From the NCBI GenBank assembly GCA_963787375.1, contig CAWBCR010000021.1:1-64000 (forward strand): 64,000 nt of DNA, given 5' to 3'. A program made the translations under genes and the position numbers. This DNA comes from CAWBCR01 sp963787375. Lineage in GTDB: Bacteria; Chloroflexota; Anaerolineae; Aggregatilineales; UBA3940. This document shows, piece by piece, positions 62,429 through 64,000 of this stretch. Position 1 is the first letter of the stretch; every line of letters begins with the position of its first letter. The notes under the pieces are model-generated. The model saw only the letters and a program-made list of their open reading frames with translations. It ran no database searches and was not told the DNA's origin.

Positions 62429-64000
62429 TCAGGGCCTGTCGAGGAGTTTCTGCGCGAGCGCCTGCGTTTCGGCTGCGGGGCTCACGCCGAGCTCGTCTTG
62501 CAGTAATCTCGACAACCGCTCGTAGTGAGTCAGCATGTGGGCTGGCTCGCCCATTTCCAGGTAACACTGCATGACTGCGCGATGCACCTCCTCTCGATAT
62601 GGGTCGGCGTCAAGCGCGCGTCCGTACGCATCCAGCGCATCGGGATAATCCTGGCGGGCGCGCGCGGTGTCGCCCAGCCCGGCCAGCGCCTCGACGTGTA
62701 GCTCTTCGAGCGCGCGGCGGCGGGCAAACACCCAGTCGTATTTGTCTGACGTGGGCATGAACCGCCCCTGGTATAAGCCGACCGCCCGGTGCAGCAGGTC
62801 CTCGGCGCGCGGATCGTATGGGGCCAGCAGCCGCGCCTCGTGGACCATGTGCTCGAACTCAATCGCGTCGCACCACACGCTTAGATAGGGGTTGATCTGG
62901 TAGATGCCGCTCTCGCGGTCGTACTCGATGACCGTGTCGACCAGCGCCAGCCGGATGCGTCGCACCGTCGTGTGGAAGTTGTCGCGTACCTGCTGGTCGT
63001 CGCTCTCCGGCCAGAAGACCAGCCCCACGTCCGCCCGCGTCTGGGGGCCGCAGAACAGCAGGTAGAAGAACAACTCCTTGGCCCCGGCAGCGCGCCAGCT
63101 AGTGTCGGGCACAGGCTCGCCGTCGCAGGCGACACTTTCCCGGCCCAGCGCGCGCACCTGCAGTGCGAAGACCGGCTGCTCCAGCTTGTCCGCGGCAGAC
63201 AGCGGCTGGCGCTGGGCGCCTCCACGGGCCGCATCCAGCCGCTCCAGGTCGTGACGCAGCCCGTTCTGGCCTCCCATGTCCTCCAGCAGCGACTCCAGCA
63301 CGGCGGAGTGGGCCACCTCGACGGCCAGCGGCTGGGCGCTGCCGACGACCTTTGCGGTCGACACCGCTTCGCGCAGGAAGTCCGCGGCCTGCTGGCTGTC
63401 GCCGTGCTGGGCTGCCAGCCGCGCGCACGCTCCCAGCACCCCCACCAGCTCGTAACGCGACTCCAGCTCGCGCAGCCGCTCCGCGACCTCTTGCAGCCCG
63501 TCGAGCGCCTCCACCGGATCGGCCAGATAGGCGCTGGCGATCCAGCGCGCTGCTTGCGCGTTGATCGCCTCGTGGGCGATGCCGTGAGCGTCGGCCAGGT
63601 CGCTGGCTTCCTCGGCCAGTGCCAGCGCTTCCTCCCAGCGACCCTGCCGGCTGCGCAGTGTGGAGAAACCGGTCAGGATGGCGCTGCGCAGCGCAGGCTG
63701 ATCTTCGGCAGTGGCTAGCACCAGCGCCTGCTCATAAAGCTGTTGCGCTTCGAGGAACCGGCTCAGGTCCCGCTTCAGGTCGGCCAGGCTCCACAACAGG
63801 TACGCTTCTGTGCGCACGTTGCCCAGCCCGGCGATAACCTTTAGCCCCTCTTCGAGCGTTTCGGAAGCGCGCGGATAGTCGCTGCACTGATAGTAGTAGT
63901 AGCCGAGGTTGTTGAGCGCCAGCGCCAGCCCGGCCCGGCCCTTCAACTTGCGGCGGATGGCGACCAGCTCGTGCAGGTGCGCGCTGGCCTGATCGAGCTT
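62429..64000 (-). CDS. Large transcriptional regulator with TPR repeats, winged helix and BTAD domain, 5' end outside the window
   Basis: At least 523 residues, running off at 64000. The N-terminal visible part is TPR-like helices (LALALNNLGYYYYQCSDYPR, ASETLEEGLKVIAGLGN, WEEALALAEEASDLADAHGI). Then a DNA-binding winged helix (WRAAGAKELFFYLLFCGPQT, VGLVFWPESDDQQVRDNFHT, VRRIRLAL) and a BTAD domain (EFEHMVHEARLLAPYDPRA, LYQGRFMPTSDKYDWVFARR, ALDAYGRALDADPYREEVHR). TPR before the winged helix is the MalT/STAND-type arrangement, so a P-loop ATPase domain probably lies beyond the window. SARP/BTAD regulators often control secondary metabolism. Confidence 0.85.
   Translation of the reverse strand, partial: KLDQASAHLHELVAIRRKLKGRAGLALALNNLGYYYYQCSDYPRASETLEEGLKVIAGLGNVRTEAYLLWSLADLKRDLSRFLEAQQLYEQALVLATAEDQPALRSAILTGFSTLRSRQGRWEEALALAEEASDLADAHGIAHEAINAQAARWIASAYLADPVEALDGLQEVAERLRELESRYELVGVLGACARLAAQHGDSQQAADFLREAVSTAKVVGSAQPLAVEVAHSAVLESLLEDMGGQNGLRHDLERLDAARGGAQRQPLSAADKLEQPVFALQVRALGRESVACDGEPVPDTSWRAAGAKELFFYLLFCGPQTRADVGLVFWPESDDQQVRDNFHTTVRRIRLALVDTVIEYDRESGIYQINPYLSVWCDAIEFEHMVHEARLLAPYDPRAEDLLHRAVGLYQGRFMPTSDKYDWVFARRRALEELHVEALAGLGDTARARQDYPDALDAYGRALDADPYREEVHRAVMQCYLEMGEPAHMLTHYERLSRLLQDELGVSPAAETQALAQKLLDRP

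Noticed and set aside
1..64000. tRNA or rRNA genes
   Set aside because: Read for T-loop GTTCGAATC-type motifs with matching acceptor stems and for 16S/23S landmarks; nothing convincing seen. A covariance search would be decisive.

Overview
The window is GC-rich bacterial DNA with closely packed genes. It probably comes from a Chloroflexota genome (Anaerolineae-like is a guess). The basis is gene style only: abundant PAS/GAF/HAMP histidine kinases, a BTAD regulator, heterodimeric ABC exporters, large numbers of membrane and FAD proteins, and a class II diterpene cyclase paired with a tuberculosinol-synthase-like enzyme, a pair known from Herpetosiphon and Mycobacterium tuberculosis. There is no rRNA, tRNA, CRISPR array, insertion sequence or phage. 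Many genes carry single-base frameshifts, several visibly at G or C runs, and three zones (about 8.1-8.9, 21.4-22.1 and 50.6-53.4 kb) are broken many times. I read most of these as assembly or sequencing errors and annotate the reconstructed gene.

Layout. 1-10.5 kb: amine/amino-acid catabolism (start of a PotA-like ABC ATPase, SDR, two class III aminotransferases, Lrp regulator, ornithine-cyclodeaminase family protein, saccharopine-dehydrogenase-like protein, two aldehyde dehydrogenases). 10.5-17.4 kb: HAMP-GAF sensor kinase next to a Tat-exported solute-binding protein, membrane dipeptidase, SRPBCC protein, CPBP protease. 17.4-26.4 kb: one minus-strand cobalamin operon (btuF, btuC, ATPase, cobT, cobS, a hydrolase lipoprotein, cobU, cobO, cobC) behind a promoter, a cobalamin riboswitch and an attenuator hairpin. 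26.6-32.5 kb: Fic protein, methyltransferase, PAS kinase, MFS transporter, secreted protein. 32.6-37 kb: tightly overlapping operon of a GcvT-like aminomethyltransferase and two paralogous FAD oxidoreductases. 37-41.6 kb: polytopic membrane protein, methyltransferase and methyltransferase-glycosyltransferase fusion. 41.6-45.5 kb: Eis-like acetyltransferase, membrane-anchored TIR protein, GNAT-like protein. 45.8-48.5 kb: polar amino-acid ABC importer. 48.7-54 kb: small membrane protein, Yip1-family protein, tandem ABC exporters. 54-57 kb: the diterpene locus. 57.1-64 kb: five single-domain or atypical receiver genes, a membrane hybrid-less kinase, an OmpR-type regulator, two small-protein genes and a BTAD regulator running off the end.

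The most interesting items are the convergent diterpene pair at 54.2-57.1 kb, and a family of roughly 100-bp structured repeats that sit 0-13 bases after stop codons of minus-strand genes and keep their hairpins while changing their sequence.
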